Shown here: positions 1-11,182 of the stretch, in pieces
Numbering within the stretch: the stretch's first letter is position 1
How the letters are laid out: every line of letters starts with the position of its first letter
Source of the DNA: Asparagopsis taxiformis
Taxonomy: Eukaryota > Rhodophyta > Florideophyceae > Bonnemaisoniales > Bonnemaisoniaceae
Reading direction: 5' to 3'
Assembly: GCA_030407315.1 (NCBI GenBank)
Contig: JALQPE010002927.1
Location: 1 to 64,000, forward strand
Length of the DNA: 64,000 nucleotides
Notes under the pieces: model-generated
The model's database searches: none
Told to the model about the DNA's origin: nothing
Seen by the model: only the letters and a program-made list of their open reading frames with translations
Translations under genes and position numbers: made by a program

Positions 1-1369
1 AATTTGGTGGCCCAGCATCTCCTGTGCCGAAAAATCCCGCGCTCACTTCTGATGTTACGTCTAGACGTTTGTTGTTTCGCAGTTTGTACGCATCAGGGTA
101 AAGGCGTCACGGAAGGTTGATGAGACTACTCTATTTGTGGTACCGCGTCGTCTGAAATAGCGAGTAGTGTTTGTTGTATAGTTGTGGAGTATGCGTCTAG
201 TGGTTTGTAAAGCTTGCAGAACGGGATAGGGATGTGGGTGGCCCTATTTTATGAATACATGAGTACCAATATTCAGGGTTGACAAAGCGGAAAGGCATAC
301 GTTCATACATGTTTGAGATTGCATAGTGGAGAAAATATTTACATCGAAATTTAGATGGAGCTGATGGAGGTTTTAAGGATGAGGTATGAGAGGAAGAAAA
401 TTCTTCTGTGGTATGAGGATGTGTTCTCTGGAGGGATGCAATCTTGGAATAGTAACAGGGGAGGTGGAAATGTACGGAGTGCGGGTTTAGATTGGATTGT
501 GATTCGGAGAGGAGTGCCGACGAGCATATGATGGGGATTGGGGAGACACGCGGGGTGTTGGGGTAGTGAGGGCGGAGGAGGGTTTAGGTGGGACCGTAGG
601 AGGGTGCGGTTGAAGGCGCCGAGAGGAGGGGTTTTTTAGGAAAGTGAGGAGAAAGAGGCGGGAAGGGGGTGGCGTCTGTTCTGGCTTTGGTGAGTGGGGA
701 TGGATGAGAAGAAGGGGTTATTGTATTTGGGGAGGGACGAGAGTGGGAGGATGGGTGCGAAGTGGGGGGTTGATATGTGGTTCAGAGCGGGGGAGGTTTC
801 TGGGGAGACGGCGTCGGAGCGGGAGCGTGGGCCGGGGTGGTGGTGGTGGTGGTGTATACGGTTATCGAAGATGCGGATGGCGTGGGGGCATGTAGCAGGT
901 GAGGGAGGGAGGAGTGGAGCAGGTCGGGTACGGGATGAGGAGTGAGAGGTTTTCGAAGAGTAAGCTACAGGGGAAGTTTGTGGAGAGGGCGAAGGAGAGG
1001 GGTTGAAGGAAGAGGAGAGAGGGTATTGAAGAACAATACGTTGCAAAGGTGATGGGGGAGAGCATGGTCGAGGGGATAGGGGAGTGTTTTCCCTATTCTG
1101 AGGTAGTATGAGGACTGGTTATAAGAAATCTGTACGGTAGAGCAGAAAAGTAGGTATGGAATGGAGGTGTGCACCGTGGAAGCGGGGATAGGTAGCTGAA
1201 AATGCGTTCTAGAGTGGTATTGGGGGTGTTTGAGGTACAGTACGGGGGAGGTGAGCACCAAATGGAAGGGGGGTGTGCGAGCGAGGATGAAAAAATTAAA
1301 GACGAAATTGGAGTCGACCGACAAGGAAAAATAGAGTGGTCGCCGTGATGGATGCGGACATCCATGTCG
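1..1369. other. No gene recognised; purine-rich low-complexity DNA
   Basis: The plus strand is strongly G/A-biased, most clearly at about 540-1090. Open frames here are short, overlap on both strands and encode His/Pro/Ser- or Gly/Arg-rich strings typical of biased composition. I see no domain, intron structure or element end. Confidence 0.6.
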
Positions 1370-1660
1370 AGCAAGGCGGCAGAAATTTCCGGGGTCGAAA
1401 TTTTTGAATTTCTGAACCGGCGCCCGTCCTAGGTTGACATAGACATGGCGGAAGTCCATCCCGAGGGGGACATCCGTGGTACTAGAAACAATGAATGTCG
1501 TCCTAGTAATACTAGACGTACTAGACCGCATGGACGTCCGGTTCTAGGCGGACATCAAAAAAATACGGAGAACATGGACGTCCGCCTAGTAATACTAGGT
1601 GTACTAGAGGTTGTGGACGTCCGCGTCCATTTCCGAGAACACAGACGTAGGGAGTTTGAG
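1370..1660. repeat. Cluster of short inverted and direct motifs
   Basis: The motif GGACGTCC or its variants (GGACATCC, GGACGTCCGC) recurs several times, interleaved with copies of TAGTAATACTAG and GTACTAGA. Several of these are self-complementary, so the stretch can fold on both strands. It lies directly before a decayed coiled-coil ORF. It may be an LTR or leader region of a lost element, but I could not match it elsewhere in the window. Confidence 0.4.
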
Positions 1661-2217
1661 GCCGCACGCCTGGAGGCAGCAGAATTGCGAACCCGGATTG
1701 GGGAATTAGAAGGTGAGTTGGAGGACGCCAGGCGTCTACTGCAGCAAGCAGTTATTCCCGAAGAGGGTGGCGAGGAGACTGTTCAGCCTGGGTACTCGCG
1801 TCGTCGCGCTAGGTCTCCCGATGAGGGTCTTCCGAACGCAACGTGCGTACTCGTCTTCATTCCCCCGTGGGTGCTGCGGATGCTAGTAATCCTTACTTGC
1901 GCGTCTTGATGCCCGGCTAGGGTCGCCTGAATCGCCAGATGTTTCTCCGCCTCCAGCGTCCATCCCCGCAGTTTGGTTATCCGCCTCTGCGGTTGCGTCT
2001 TCGCATGGCCCTGTGCCTGCCCGTCGTCGGGGTTCTAGTGCAGTTCCGCAACGCGGTTTACGTCGTAATCCTACCTTCGCAAGGGTTGCACCCCGCCATC
2101 CTCGTCCTTCGACGAATGTACGCGCTCCTGCCCCTACGGCACCGTCTGCCTCTCATGGGTCTCGGCCTTCTAGCCATTATCGTCGCTAAGGACTGGCAAT
2201 TGCCTTTGGGAGAATAA
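1445..2217 (+). pseudogene. Decayed ORF with a coiled-coil segment, gag-like at best
   Basis: A 154-codon frame (1445-1909) contains an Arg/Glu/Leu-rich stretch at about residues 60-100 that looks like a coiled coil (for example RIGELEGELEDARRLL), followed by an Arg-rich segment. It then loses coherence, and a second frame (1939-2217) follows without recognisable features. Coiled-coil N-termini occur in many chromodomain gypsy Gag proteins, and the neighbourhood is retroelement DNA, so a gag remnant is possible. No zinc knuckle or protease is visible. I do not recognise the gene. Confidence 0.25.
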
Positions 2218-2487
2218 CCTCTAACGGTAGTTTGAACACGCTTTTGCGTTGCGCCATTGTTCATCAGGTAGTCCTGAGGCACCTCTGAGGTACATTAAAG
2301 ATGCATCATCACGCTGACGTGCGGATTTGTTTGTTGAAACCCTTTTTGGCCATTTTTTCATTTCCTGAAATCTAAATTTCCACAGTGGCTCCGGTTGGCG
2401 GTGATAAAGTGCGCCCTTTTGGCTTGACCCTCCGAGGTTTGGTAGCTCCCCCAGTGGGTTCCTTGTTAGGTTCTTGTCCCTGTGGGG

Positions 2488-3902
2488 TTACGCATCTTCT
2501 TCCCTCTCTTGGGTTTGCGCGTGCGCGCTCGGCGTGATTGCCCGGTCACCTTCGCGGTGTTGTCTTCGACGGAAGTACCTTGATGTCCATTCAGGGGGGA
2601 CGTTCGCGCGTTGCGTCCATGTCGGCTTTCGGTAGCCATACCATTTCACCAGGAACCATTGTTCCCCATCGTCGTCAGTGACGTAATCGATGAGATCATC
2701 GATGGGATATTCCTCCTCTGAGGTTGCGCGTTCGGCGTCGCTACTTCCCTCTGGGGTTTCCTTCGTCCTTCAGGGAGAGCTACTCGTTCCGAGTTCGGCT
2801 GCGTGCCCTGTGGCGCTTTCTCTTGTTCCCATTGAGGGTGTCTTCCAAAGACCTTACGGGGTTTGCCGTGGCTATCTTCTTCTTCGCACTTGAGCGAGTG
2901 TGTCGACCCGGTTTGGGTTTTGCCAAATGGGCGGGTGCTTGACTTGCTTGGTTCGCTATGCGAAGTTCGGCTCCTGATGGAGGGTTCACATCTCGTTGTG
3001 GAGAAATCGGCGTCTGTACGCGTGACCTGGATGGTTGTCCTCTCGTCGCAATTGTGCGGTTTGAACGTCTTCGGGCGGCTTCAGCAGCGTCGACATTTGT
3101 CGTGTCTTGTCGCAACATTCGCTTGTGCGATGTAAGAGCCCGGTCTGGGTTGACGTCTTGGTCTTGGTCTGCATTGGCAGAGTTGTCATGGCGTCTTTGT
3201 TGACTTCTTCGCAATTGTGTGCGATTGCGGTTGGTAGTTACCGGCTGGGTGGGTGAACGACTTGGGTCGTGTGCGTCGTCCCAATTGTGGATGAGTTACC
3301 GAAGGGTGAAAGACTACAAGGTTGATCCGAGAGGGAGTTGTAAAATTTTTGCTTACGCGCATAGCGTCTGGGCCCCCTCCTGAAGGGTGGTTTGTCCCAA
3401 ACCACTACCTTCAGGTGTTATCCTAATTGTAGGTTGTCGTGGAGACGATGGTTGATCCCTGAAGGGGTATTCCTGATTAGGAGTTGGTGAAGGTGATTTG
3501 TTGGCGCGTATTGTTGGCCGTCGCCCGGCGGCTGGCGTGGTTGTGTATTCGGCGCGAGGGCGTCTGCACCTGATGGTGACGCTTGTGCGTTAACGGACTG
3601 TGGCCTAGGTGGCAAGGTGGTTCCTCTGTTGGTCGCGGAGCGAGTGCAACTCTATCGAGACTAACCTTTTCGGTGATACCATCGCGGTCGATGTAAACCG
3701 TTCGCCGTCCGGCACGGATAACCCTATAGGGACCTTGAGCTATTGGAGTTAGCTTGTTCCGTTCACGGACTTCTGGATTATCCAGATAAACGTAATCATC
3801 GGTAGTGATGAGTCGTTTAGACTTCCGGATTGACCGGTCGAAGTTACGCTTGTACGCTGTAGCGTGCTTGCACGCTGTGAAGGCGTTTACCTGCCATATC
3901 AA
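2488..3902 (-). pseudogene. Frameshifted 3' end of pol A: integrase GPY/F module and chromodomain
   Basis: Three minus-strand frames continue pol. At 3902-3477 the integrase C-terminal module is recognisable (AYKRNFDRSIRK, then GPYRVIRAG). A basic Ser/Arg-rich linker occupies about 3214-2780. At about 2720-2580 a chromodomain is readable (core QWFLVKWYGYRKPTW), and its frame stops at 2488. The changes of frame are the evidence for decay. Chromodomains at the integrase end bind histone marks and steer insertion in this lineage of gypsy elements. Confidence 0.7.
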
Positions 3903-6900
3903 TGGTATCCGTAATACGGCGTAAGAAGTCTTGCTTCGTGAACGCGTCTGGCGTTGCCCTCCTTTTCACCGAATGGTGTGTCGCATATGGCGGTGGAGGT
4001 CGGCTTAGTATGAGGTCGAAGGGTGTAGTTCCCGTTGTGCGATGCACGTGTGTGTTGTACGTATAGGTTAACGCTGATGCGTAGACATCCCATTCGTCCT
4101 GGTTATCATTGACGTAATTACGTAGCATGCTCAACAGAGTACGGTTATACCGTTCGACTTGCCCATTTGTCTGGGGATGGTAAGCCGTCGTGAAGACGTT
4201 CTTCGTTCCTAACTGGAGGCAGACAGCCTGGAAGAACTTCGACGCACATTGCGGACCGTTATCGGATAGTAATGTCCGTGGAGGACCATACTTAAACACC
4301 CAATGTGTACAAAAGGCTACTGCCACATGGTAAGCCGTAATGCTTCGCAGCGGAACCAGCTGGGTTAGCTTGGTAAAGCGACACGAAATCACCAGTAGGT
4401 GCACGTTACCTTTCTTGGTACGAGGTAGAGGACCGAGGAGGTCAATTGCAACGTCATCCAATGGTGTGGTAGCTGGGAACAGCTGGAGGGTACTCGCATG
4501 TTTGCGCAACCGTAATCGGTTTCTCGCACACGCTGAACAGCGTTCAACCGTTCCGGTTATATCCGCAGCCATTGCAGGCCAATAGTACGATAGGCGCATC
4601 GTGTCGTACATGCGATTCTGACCAGGATGTCCTGCTAATATGCCGTGGTGGCACATCGTCAATAGACGTTGCCGTAAGGCTTTAGGTACTACGATTTGGG
4701 ATGACCCATCCAGTCTGGACTTCCTACAAAGGACACCGTCTTCATCTTCGAAGAAGAGAGAGTCAGACTTCTGCGAGGCCAGGGCCTGTTGGCAGAAGTC
4801 GTCCGTTCTTTGCTCTTCGAGCCACTCTTGGAGAGTTATCGGGCAATAGTTTTCCGTTTGCGGATGAGTTGTCAAGACGGGTGTACCGTTGCGATTAGGC
4901 CCCTCCTCGGCGTGGTCTCTTGCTAGAGAAAGGTCGTAGAACCAAACATCAGTGTCATCATCCAAGGATGTTTCACCTTGCGGTGCGTGCGTGGCCAACA
5001 GAGTTGGTATTTCATCGTCAATAGTGACGGGCGTCTCGCCGGTAGTCTCTACACGCGATAAGGCGTCTGGTAGTTGGTGAACCCTACCGGGTCGGTAGAC
5101 TATTTGATAGTCAAATTCCGCAAGTCGGAGGCGCCAACGGCATAGTCTCCCTGAAGGGTCATTGATATTCATGAGCCAACGCAGCGCGTTATGGTCCGTC
5201 CGGACTATAAACTTTGTTTGCTCCAAGTATGGGCGTAGGATAGTGACAGGCCATACGACGGCTAGACATTCAAGCTCCGTAGGGGAGTAACCTCTTTCAG
5301 GTTTAGTCAAGGTCCGCGACCAATAGCCAATTGGCTTGAGATCGTTCTCTTCCCCTTGCTGCTGAAGCAGAGCGCATCCTATTTGGTATGCGGAAGCGTC
5401 CGTGTCTACGGTGTAGGGATGACCCAACTTGGGTAGAGCCAGTATCGGCGGCTTGGTCATGACCTCCTTGAGAGCGTTGAACGCGCGGCGTTGGTCCTCG
5501 GTAGGAGGTTCTTTCCCGAATTTAGGGAGGCTGTCTTTGGTCAGCATTTCGTTCAAGGGGTGCGCAATTGCGGCATACCCTTTGATGAATCGTCGAAAGA
5601 CGCCACAGCTTCCGAGGAAGGATCGCATTTGCGTAGGCGTTTGCGGAAAGATCGCGTCAGCGATAGCCGAAGTGGCGTTCTGTGCAACAGCTAGCTTTCC
5701 TGGCATCACGACATGTCCCAGGTAATCAACCTTCTTTTCGAAGAAATGACACTTTGTCAACTTCAGGGTGACATCTGCTTCCCGTAGGAGGGAGAGTACT
5801 TGGTCCACATGGTGGAGATGTTCGGCCTCGTCCCGAGAGAATACGATCACATCGTCTAAGTAAATCAGACAGGTCTGCCAGCGAACGCTGCTAAGAATAT
5901 TGTCGATGGCACGTTGAAACGTTGCCGGAGCATTCTTCAAGCCAAAGGGCAAACGCTTAAAGCGATATGTCCCCAAGTGGGAAGTAAATGCCGTTTTGTC
6001 ACGGTCGTCCTGTGCAACAGGGATCTGCCAATAGCCAGAATTACAATCCAATGTGGTGAATACTTGAGCATCTCCGAGGGAGTCAATACAGTCATCCATT
6101 CGTGGAAGGGGGTACACATCATTGACAGTGATGTCGTTAAGACCCCTATAGTCGACGCAAAAGCGTAATTTACCATCCTTCTTCGGGACAAGAACCACTG
6201 GGCTAGCCCATTCGGAGGTCGACGGTTCGATCACTCCTTTTTCCAGCATGCTGGTTATTTCCTTACGGGCAATCTCTCGGCGAGCGGGTCCTATCCGGTA
6301 GGGTTGTTGCCGTCTAGGCTTGCTCCCTTCGACTATGTCGATTCGGTGTTCCGTAGCGCGGATGTCCCCTAGGGATCCATCCCACATAGACTCGTGTCGA
6401 GATAGCATGCTAAGGATGCGTTCCCTCAACGGGATTTGACCAAGGTGGTCTAGAGAGACTTCTTGCTTCCAGTTTGATGGTTGGGTGGCCTCGGCCTTTT
6501 GCTCCTGATGGAGAGTAGTCACCATAGTGGAGGCCTCTTGGGAGGAAGGGGTAGAACGGCTGAGAGCCATGGGGCGCATTGGCCGTTCGGGTGCCCGAAG
6601 GGCATAGCCTATAATGGTCCCTTTAGGGAGGTACTTGTCGGATGTACCGAAGTTAGTTAATATAGTCAGGAATTCCTGTCGCGGGATGACTTCCGCAACC
6701 CCATTCGGGATAGAGACACGATGTCGGTGAAGGATCCGATCTCTCGATGTGAGTATACTCAAGCCGCCACCGGCGCATACAACAGTAGTTGTTACTTGAC
6801 TCCGCGGAGGAACATTCACACTTTGTGACAATCGAATGCCATGAGGCTGGCGGTCTAAGTTAATCCCATTAGAGGGTCGCGAGGCATCCACGTAGCACGA

Positions 6901-7512
6901 AAGGGTGGGGGATGTTTTACGCGTAGGCGACATCACTAGGATAGCTATCGACCCGACGTCGTGAATATCAATTCGTTGGGCCCGGCACCTAATTGCATCT
7001 ACGTGGGTATTCATTGCCCCAGTTCCCAAGATGAGGGGTACGGCCAACTTAGGCGCGACGAAGAATTCTTCCTCAAAGGACTTATGGCCTAACTGTAAGG
7101 ACAGTATTATCTTGCCTTTTATCCGAAGAGGATTGCCGTTAGCATCGGCCAGTTGCGGAACTTTCCCCGTAGGGACTTGGAATTGTTCCCAATTTTGGGG
7201 TAAGCTCCCTTCATGGATGAACGATGGTCCAGACCCGGTGTCCATCACCATACGCATGGGCGTGAGAATTGACGGATCGAGTCCGATGGAACCCATTACT
7301 ACGTAATGGGCGGCCTTAAGCAGGCATGAGGCTTTCGGCCTTGAGGTTCGAGTCCCTGTGGGGGAACCCGAAGGGGTTGGTGTCTGGGAAAGACTTTGGT
7401 CCCTAGAGGGAGTTGCAGTCTTTTCCTGCGGAGGTGGTTGTGGTGAGATGTCCACCGAGTAGCGTAATCGCTCCACCTCCTGACGGGAGTGCGACACCTC
7501 ACTCCCCGTCAT
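3844..7512 (-). CDS. pol: Pol polyprotein of gypsy element A (PR-RT-RNase H-integrase), 3' frameshifted
   Basis: A 1222-residue Pol. The aspartic protease motif DTGSG is at about residue 91. Reverse transcriptase has FCVDYRGLN and a YLDD active site near 551. RNase H begins at VDTDAS near 700. The integrase zinc-binding region (H-H...CSAC) is near 945-985, and the integrase core acidic residues lie in AIDLLG, LSDNG and GQVERY at about 1020-1120. The order RT-RH-IN is that of Ty3/gypsy. The start ATG overlaps the gag stop. The last residues are out of register: the expected integrase C-terminus continues in another frame from about 3880, so this copy carries a frameshift. Confidence 0.9.
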   Translation of the reverse strand: MTGSEVSHSRQEVERLRYSVDISPQPPPQEKTATPSRDQSLSQTPTPSGSPTGTRTSRPKASCLLKAAHYVVMGSIGLDPSILTPMRMVMDTGSGPSFIHEGSLPQNWEQFQVPTGKVPQLADANGNPLRIKGKIILSLQLGHKSFEEEFFVAPKLAVPLILGTGAMNTHVDAIRCRAQRIDIHDVGSIAILVMSPTRKTSPTLSCYVDASRPSNGINLDRQPHGIRLSQSVNVPPRSQVTTTVVCAGGGLSILTSRDRILHRHRVSIPNGVAEVIPRQEFLTILTNFGTSDKYLPKGTIIGYALRAPERPMRPMALSRSTPSSQEASTMVTTLHQEQKAEATQPSNWKQEVSLDHLGQIPLRERILSMLSRHESMWDGSLGDIRATEHRIDIVEGSKPRRQQPYRIGPARREIARKEITSMLEKGVIEPSTSEWASPVVLVPKKDGKLRFCVDYRGLNDITVNDVYPLPRMDDCIDSLGDAQVFTTLDCNSGYWQIPVAQDDRDKTAFTSHLGTYRFKRLPFGLKNAPATFQRAIDNILSSVRWQTCLIYLDDVIVFSRDEAEHLHHVDQVLSLLREADVTLKLTKCHFFEKKVDYLGHVVMPGKLAVAQNATSAIADAIFPQTPTQMRSFLGSCGVFRRFIKGYAAIAHPLNEMLTKDSLPKFGKEPPTEDQRRAFNALKEVMTKPPILALPKLGHPYTVDTDASAYQIGCALLQQQGEENDLKPIGYWSRTLTKPERGYSPTELECLAVVWPVTILRPYLEQTKFIVRTDHNALRWLMNINDPSGRLCRWRLRLAEFDYQIVYRPGRVHQLPDALSRVETTGETPVTIDDEIPTLLATHAPQGETSLDDDTDVWFYDLSLARDHAEEGPNRNGTPVLTTHPQTENYCPITLQEWLEEQRTDDFCQQALASQKSDSLFFEDEDGVLCRKSRLDGSSQIVVPKALRQRLLTMCHHGILAGHPGQNRMYDTMRLSYYWPAMAADITGTVERCSACARNRLRLRKHASTLQLFPATTPLDDVAIDLLGPLPRTKKGNVHLLVISCRFTKLTQLVPLRSITAYHVAVAFCTHWVFKYGPPRTLLSDNGPQCASKFFQAVCLQLGTKNVFTTAYHPQTNGQVERYNRTLLSMLRNYVNDNQDEWDVYASALTYTYNTHVHRTTGTTPFDLILSRPPPPYATHHSVKRRATPDAFTKQDFLRRITDTIDMAGKRLHSVQARYSVQA

Positions 7513-9437
7513 TAGTTTTCCGACGACGTGTCGGAGTCGTCGGAGGTTTCCAAGGCGTCGGCAACGTCTTGAGCCGTTACGGAAGATCCGTTACGTTCTA
7601 AAACGTCTCGCCTCAGAGGGCCCGATTTGGGATGAGTTTCGTCATCGGCGAACGCGACCATGCGTGTTGGAGGGTTTGACCGTTGGAGCACGGCTTTAGG
7701 GTAATCCCTTTTCCGGTTGAACCGGTCGGACTGGCGCTGTTGGCGGCGCATAACCTGTTCCGGTTCTTGCTGGTAAGCGTAGTTCGCAAAGGCGAAGTAA
7801 GTTCCCACAGAGGGCGGTAAATAAGGACAGGTGTATAACACGTGCCCCGGTTGGCGACAGCCAGAGCATCTCCAAGTAACAGCCCCTTCGGGGATCATAC
7901 TCTCAGCTAGTTTAAGATGTTCTCCCGTTAGGGTAGGGGCCTGCATTGGCGCGCCCATTGGGTTCCCGGTAGGGGAGGGTAAGGTCGGCGGCGGGGCCCG
8001 CGGTATCACAGCCGGTTCTCCGGGTACGGTAGCGAGCAACGCTTTGCGTTTACGATCCGCGATTTCCCGAGTAGGGTAGGCCTTAGGTTTCGCGGGCAGC
8101 GATGCTCGTAAAGAGTCCCCGAGTCCTTTAGCAAGGTTACGGACAGCAAGGAAATCTTCTCCGCCACTGCGGCCTATAGTCACCTTGACGGTGTGTTTAA
8201 CCTCTGGGCGTAGGCCCTTGAGGTAGTAGTTGACCAAGTCTCTTTCCGAGAAGACGTTCGCACACAGGAGAGCAGCGTCCTGCAGTCTGTCTGCGTATGC
8301 AGCTTCATCTTCATCCGACCCTTGCCGTATACGCGTTACTGCGTCATATGCGTCCGCTAGGACATTGTCCGTTGCGTAGCGAGCCAGAAGGGCGTTAACG
8401 GCTTGAGGCCAAGTGATCTGCTGGTGCAGGTGGTTGAGAAGCTTGCGCTTTCGCGCCTCAGCGGCGATAAACCGTTGAGGTTCTCCTTCCAGGAAATACT
8501 TGAGTAACTTGGTAGCTTCTCCCTCCGAGACTCCGCATGAATCACATGCATCTTGAAATTCCGCGAGGAACCGGAGGATATCGATGGGTTCCGTACCATC
8601 GAACGGCGTGAATGACGCGTTGAAATTACGGATCTTCTCCGTTAGCTTATACAAGCTTCTTGATTTACCCATTGGGGTATCAGTCGTTAGGGACTTGTTC
8701 TTGAGTCGGTAGTACCGATAGGAGACCACTAGGTCGAACGCGGGTTCGCGGGCCTTCAAGGGCACTAAGCCTTCCTCAAGAGGTCCTTCTTCATCATCCC
8801 ACGAGGGATTTTCCGGTACAGATCCGGTGGCACGAGTGTGCTGTCTCGTGCGAGAGATATTCCCTGTTTGGGATAGTGATTCGGCGAGGGCGTCGACACG
8901 GTCCGACAGGTGTCGGGTTGCTTCCGCGACTTGATCCAATCGGGGATCTTCTTCTTCCTCCCTACCGGATGTAGGGTCAGGGAAGTCAGCCGGTCGGCTG
9001 CGGCGAGCAGGAAACTCCTGTTGTCCTAATGGACTGGCACTAAAGCCGTGAATCGAAAGCTCCTCCAGACGAGTTTCCAAAAGGGATACGCGTTTAGCGA
9101 ATTCGGCTTTGACCTGATTCCAGGTTTCCGCTAGGAACTTGGCGTCCCGATCTTGGGTGGCTTCTCGGCTGGCGGCCATCAGCTTTGGCTCGACCAGTTC
9201 CATGACGGTTTCGACCGTAACGTCTACGATTTCCGCCCTGCGGTCCTGAACAGTCTTCTCGACGACTGTGCTGAATTCAGCCTTGAACTCTTCCAACCGC
9301 TCGTTGAAGATTCGGTCGGCTCGGTCTTGCAGGGTGTTAATCACCACGCCTTCTTCGGCGATCAGATCCGAATCGGATAAGTCGCTGGCAGGCGCTATGT
9401 CCTCACTAGAGGGTCCCGCTGTAGGGTTACGAGGCAT
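7512..9437 (-). CDS. gag: Gag polyprotein of gypsy element A
   Basis: This is a 641-residue Gag, forming the RNA-binding particle of the retrotransposon in the cytoplasm. The N-terminal 200 residues are acidic and predicted coiled coil. A retrotransposon Gag core lies near residues 270-430 (around FTPFDGTEPIDILRFLAEF). A CCHC zinc knuckle, CSGCRQPGHVLYTC, is at about 522-537. The C-terminus is Ser/Asp-rich. The start is an ATG at 9437. The stop TAA at 7514-7512 shares its last A with the ATG of pol, giving a TAATG junction. The frame is intact. Confidence 0.88.
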   Translation of the reverse strand: MPRNPTAGPSSEDIAPASDLSDSDLIAEEGVVINTLQDRADRIFNERLEEFKAEFSTVVEKTVQDRRAEIVDVTVETVMELVEPKLMAASREATQDRDAKFLAETWNQVKAEFAKRVSLLETRLEELSIHGFSASPLGQQEFPARRSRPADFPDPTSGREEEEDPRLDQVAEATRHLSDRVDALAESLSQTGNISRTRQHTRATGSVPENPSWDDEEGPLEEGLVPLKAREPAFDLVVSYRYYRLKNKSLTTDTPMGKSRSLYKLTEKIRNFNASFTPFDGTEPIDILRFLAEFQDACDSCGVSEGEATKLLKYFLEGEPQRFIAAEARKRKLLNHLHQQITWPQAVNALLARYATDNVLADAYDAVTRIRQGSDEDEAAYADRLQDAALLCANVFSERDLVNYYLKGLRPEVKHTVKVTIGRSGGEDFLAVRNLAKGLGDSLRASLPAKPKAYPTREIADRKRKALLATVPGEPAVIPRAPPPTLPSPTGNPMGAPMQAPTLTGEHLKLAESMIPEGAVTWRCSGCRQPGHVLYTCPYLPPSVGTYFAFANYAYQQEPEQVMRRQQRQSDRFNRKRDYPKAVLQRSNPPTRMVAFADDETHPKSGPLRRDVLERNGSSVTAQDVADALETSDDSDTSSEN

Positions 9438-10189
9438 CGTGAAGATGATTGTGAAGGAAGATTTCTCTCAAAGAGACTTACCCGAGGGTACAAGGTTCTA
9501 GGTCGAGAGACCAATGTAGCAGGTAGAAAATCCGCTAGAGCGGCAAACCACCCGACAGGTGTCCCGAGCCTCGGTAGAGGAAGTGGTAGAGCAGATGAAT
9601 CTTATAGGTACCCGGCGGGTAGTCTCGTAAGAGAGAAGGTATCGCTACCCGGAGGGGGTTGTGCGATTATAGCGCTCACGCGAGGTGCGTATTAATGGAG
9701 CAAGATGACGTAATCCGTCGAGCTGTTGGCTAAACCTAAGGTTTTCCCGGAGAGGGGTTGAACAATAGGTATGCGAACACTGTTCCTGTGGGTCGTAATT
9801 CCACTTGAGTTTACGTTACTCTAGAAACCGTGCCTACTGGCTATTCCAGTGGCAGTTTTATACTAAGTCTACTGTAAGCTAGGGTTAGTGGTTAGGAATA
9901 AATATCCAGTTAGTGACCAATCAGAACCCAATTACTGGCGCTCGCCTACCCGCGAGGTCATCGCCAATAGGCTTACATTGTAATGTATGGCTGATCAGCC
10001 CAAGTTAAATTTGCCCCTTGTGGGGTCTTGGCCGGGGCCGATAGGCCCGGGTGGGGTTATTTGTCAGCCTTAGCTGGTCCTAAGTATAGGAAACACGCCA
10101 GTTGGCTGGTGCCTTCTGATTGGCACATCCCGTAAGTGGGTACCCAATAGGGAAGCGACACGGCTCGATCAGCGAGGACCGCCAGGCGG
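9438..10189. other. No gene; presumed leader or LTR region of element A and junction with element B
   Basis: This stretch lies upstream of gag A and before the first readable codons of element B. It should contain the primer-binding site and 5' LTR of element A, but I found no copy of it beyond the 3' end of A and no clear TG...CA boundaries. Confidence 0.4.
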
Positions 10190-11182
10190 TACGACAGAAG
10201 AGCGCAGAGATTGGTACGAGCATTTAGACGCGCTAGCGTACGCTTACAACCGCGCGATACACCGCTCGACGAATACGTCGCCGTTCGAACTTACGCTCAC
10301 GCGCTACCCCGTATCGCTGGGAACGGAACAAGTGAACACGATTCGCAGCACGCCGTTTCTCCGTATGGAATTTCTAGCGCGATTATCGGACGCCTACGCG
10401 CGCGCAGCAAACGCGCTGAAGAAGGCGCAAGCGCGGTATAAACGGGATTTCGACCGCGGCGTACGCGCAGTGAACAAGGAAATCAAGGTCGGTGACCAAG
10501 TATACTTGGATACCCGCGCGGGGGCGACGACTCAAGCGCAGCGAGACGAAGGAGCGCGTGCGTCGAAATTGGACTACCCCGTTTCCGGCCCTTTCCTGTA
10601 ATAGGCTGTCGCGGCCATACCTACGAAATCGTAATAGACGGCGTGCCCGAGCTCGTTAGTTCCGACCGCATCCGTGTCGCACCGCGTATTACGACGTCCG
10701 CGTCGACCCTGCGAGACGACGAGGAAGATGCTACCGCAACGGAAGCCGCTAACGACGCTACGCAGCGCAGCGAACGCGACCTCGAAGCTTCGCGCAAAGT
10801 TAGCCCAGAGTCTGGGTACGGGACGCTCGAATTTATGATTGACAAACTCATGGCCGAAGGCATTGACGATGCTGGGGAAGCCGTTTTCCGCGTGCGCTGG
10901 AAAGGATATTCGCCGCGCGATGATACCTGGGAACCCGTGGGCTCACTACCCGCACCTATTGTCGCACGTTTCCGCAGGGACCTAAAGCGAATAGCTTCGA
11001 ACGCCGCCGGACGCGACACCGAGACCGGCCGCGCTACGTCACGCAACCGCCGGGGGCCCCCGCCGAAGAAGCGCACTCCGGAAGCGGCAAGCGTCACCAA
11101 TAAACCGCGCCTGACGCCACCCAGTCGCTCAAGTTCGTGGTTAGCGGACAAGAGGACGCGCTACCGCCCGCCACGCAACTAA
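10190..11182 (+). pseudogene. Integrase C-terminus with chromodomain, element B
   Basis: The readable frame begins near 10190 with the end of the integrase core (WYEHLDALAYAYNRAIHRST, then SPFELTLTRYP) and the basic YKRDFDRGVRAVNKEIKVGD region. Near 10590 the GPF module runs into TAA TAG, but the neighbouring frame continues with GCRGHTYEIVIDGVPEL, so a small indel broke it. The 10643-11182 frame carries a clear chromodomain (FRVRWKGYSPRDDTWEPVGS, about 10885-10945), then a basic tail. Everything upstream in pol is absent, so this is the 3' end of a truncated gene. Confidence 0.8.

Larger units (their letters stand above)
2488..9437 (-). mobile_element. Ty3/gypsy retrotransposon A (chromovirus type), coding region
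   Basis: Gag and Pol genes lie in order on the minus strand: gag 9437-7512, pol 7512-3844, then a frameshifted 3' end reaching a chromodomain and a stop at 2488. Just past the stop the minus strand reads ACTGGGGGAG, a plausible polypurine tract near 2450. I could not find matching LTRs on the two sides, so the element ends are not set. The frameshifted 3' end of pol suggests this copy is no longer autonomous. Confidence 0.85.

Noticed and set aside
636..1531. His/Pro/Ser-rich protein on the minus strand
   Set aside because: It arises from purine-biased low-complexity DNA; several overlapping frames are open at once and none has a domain.
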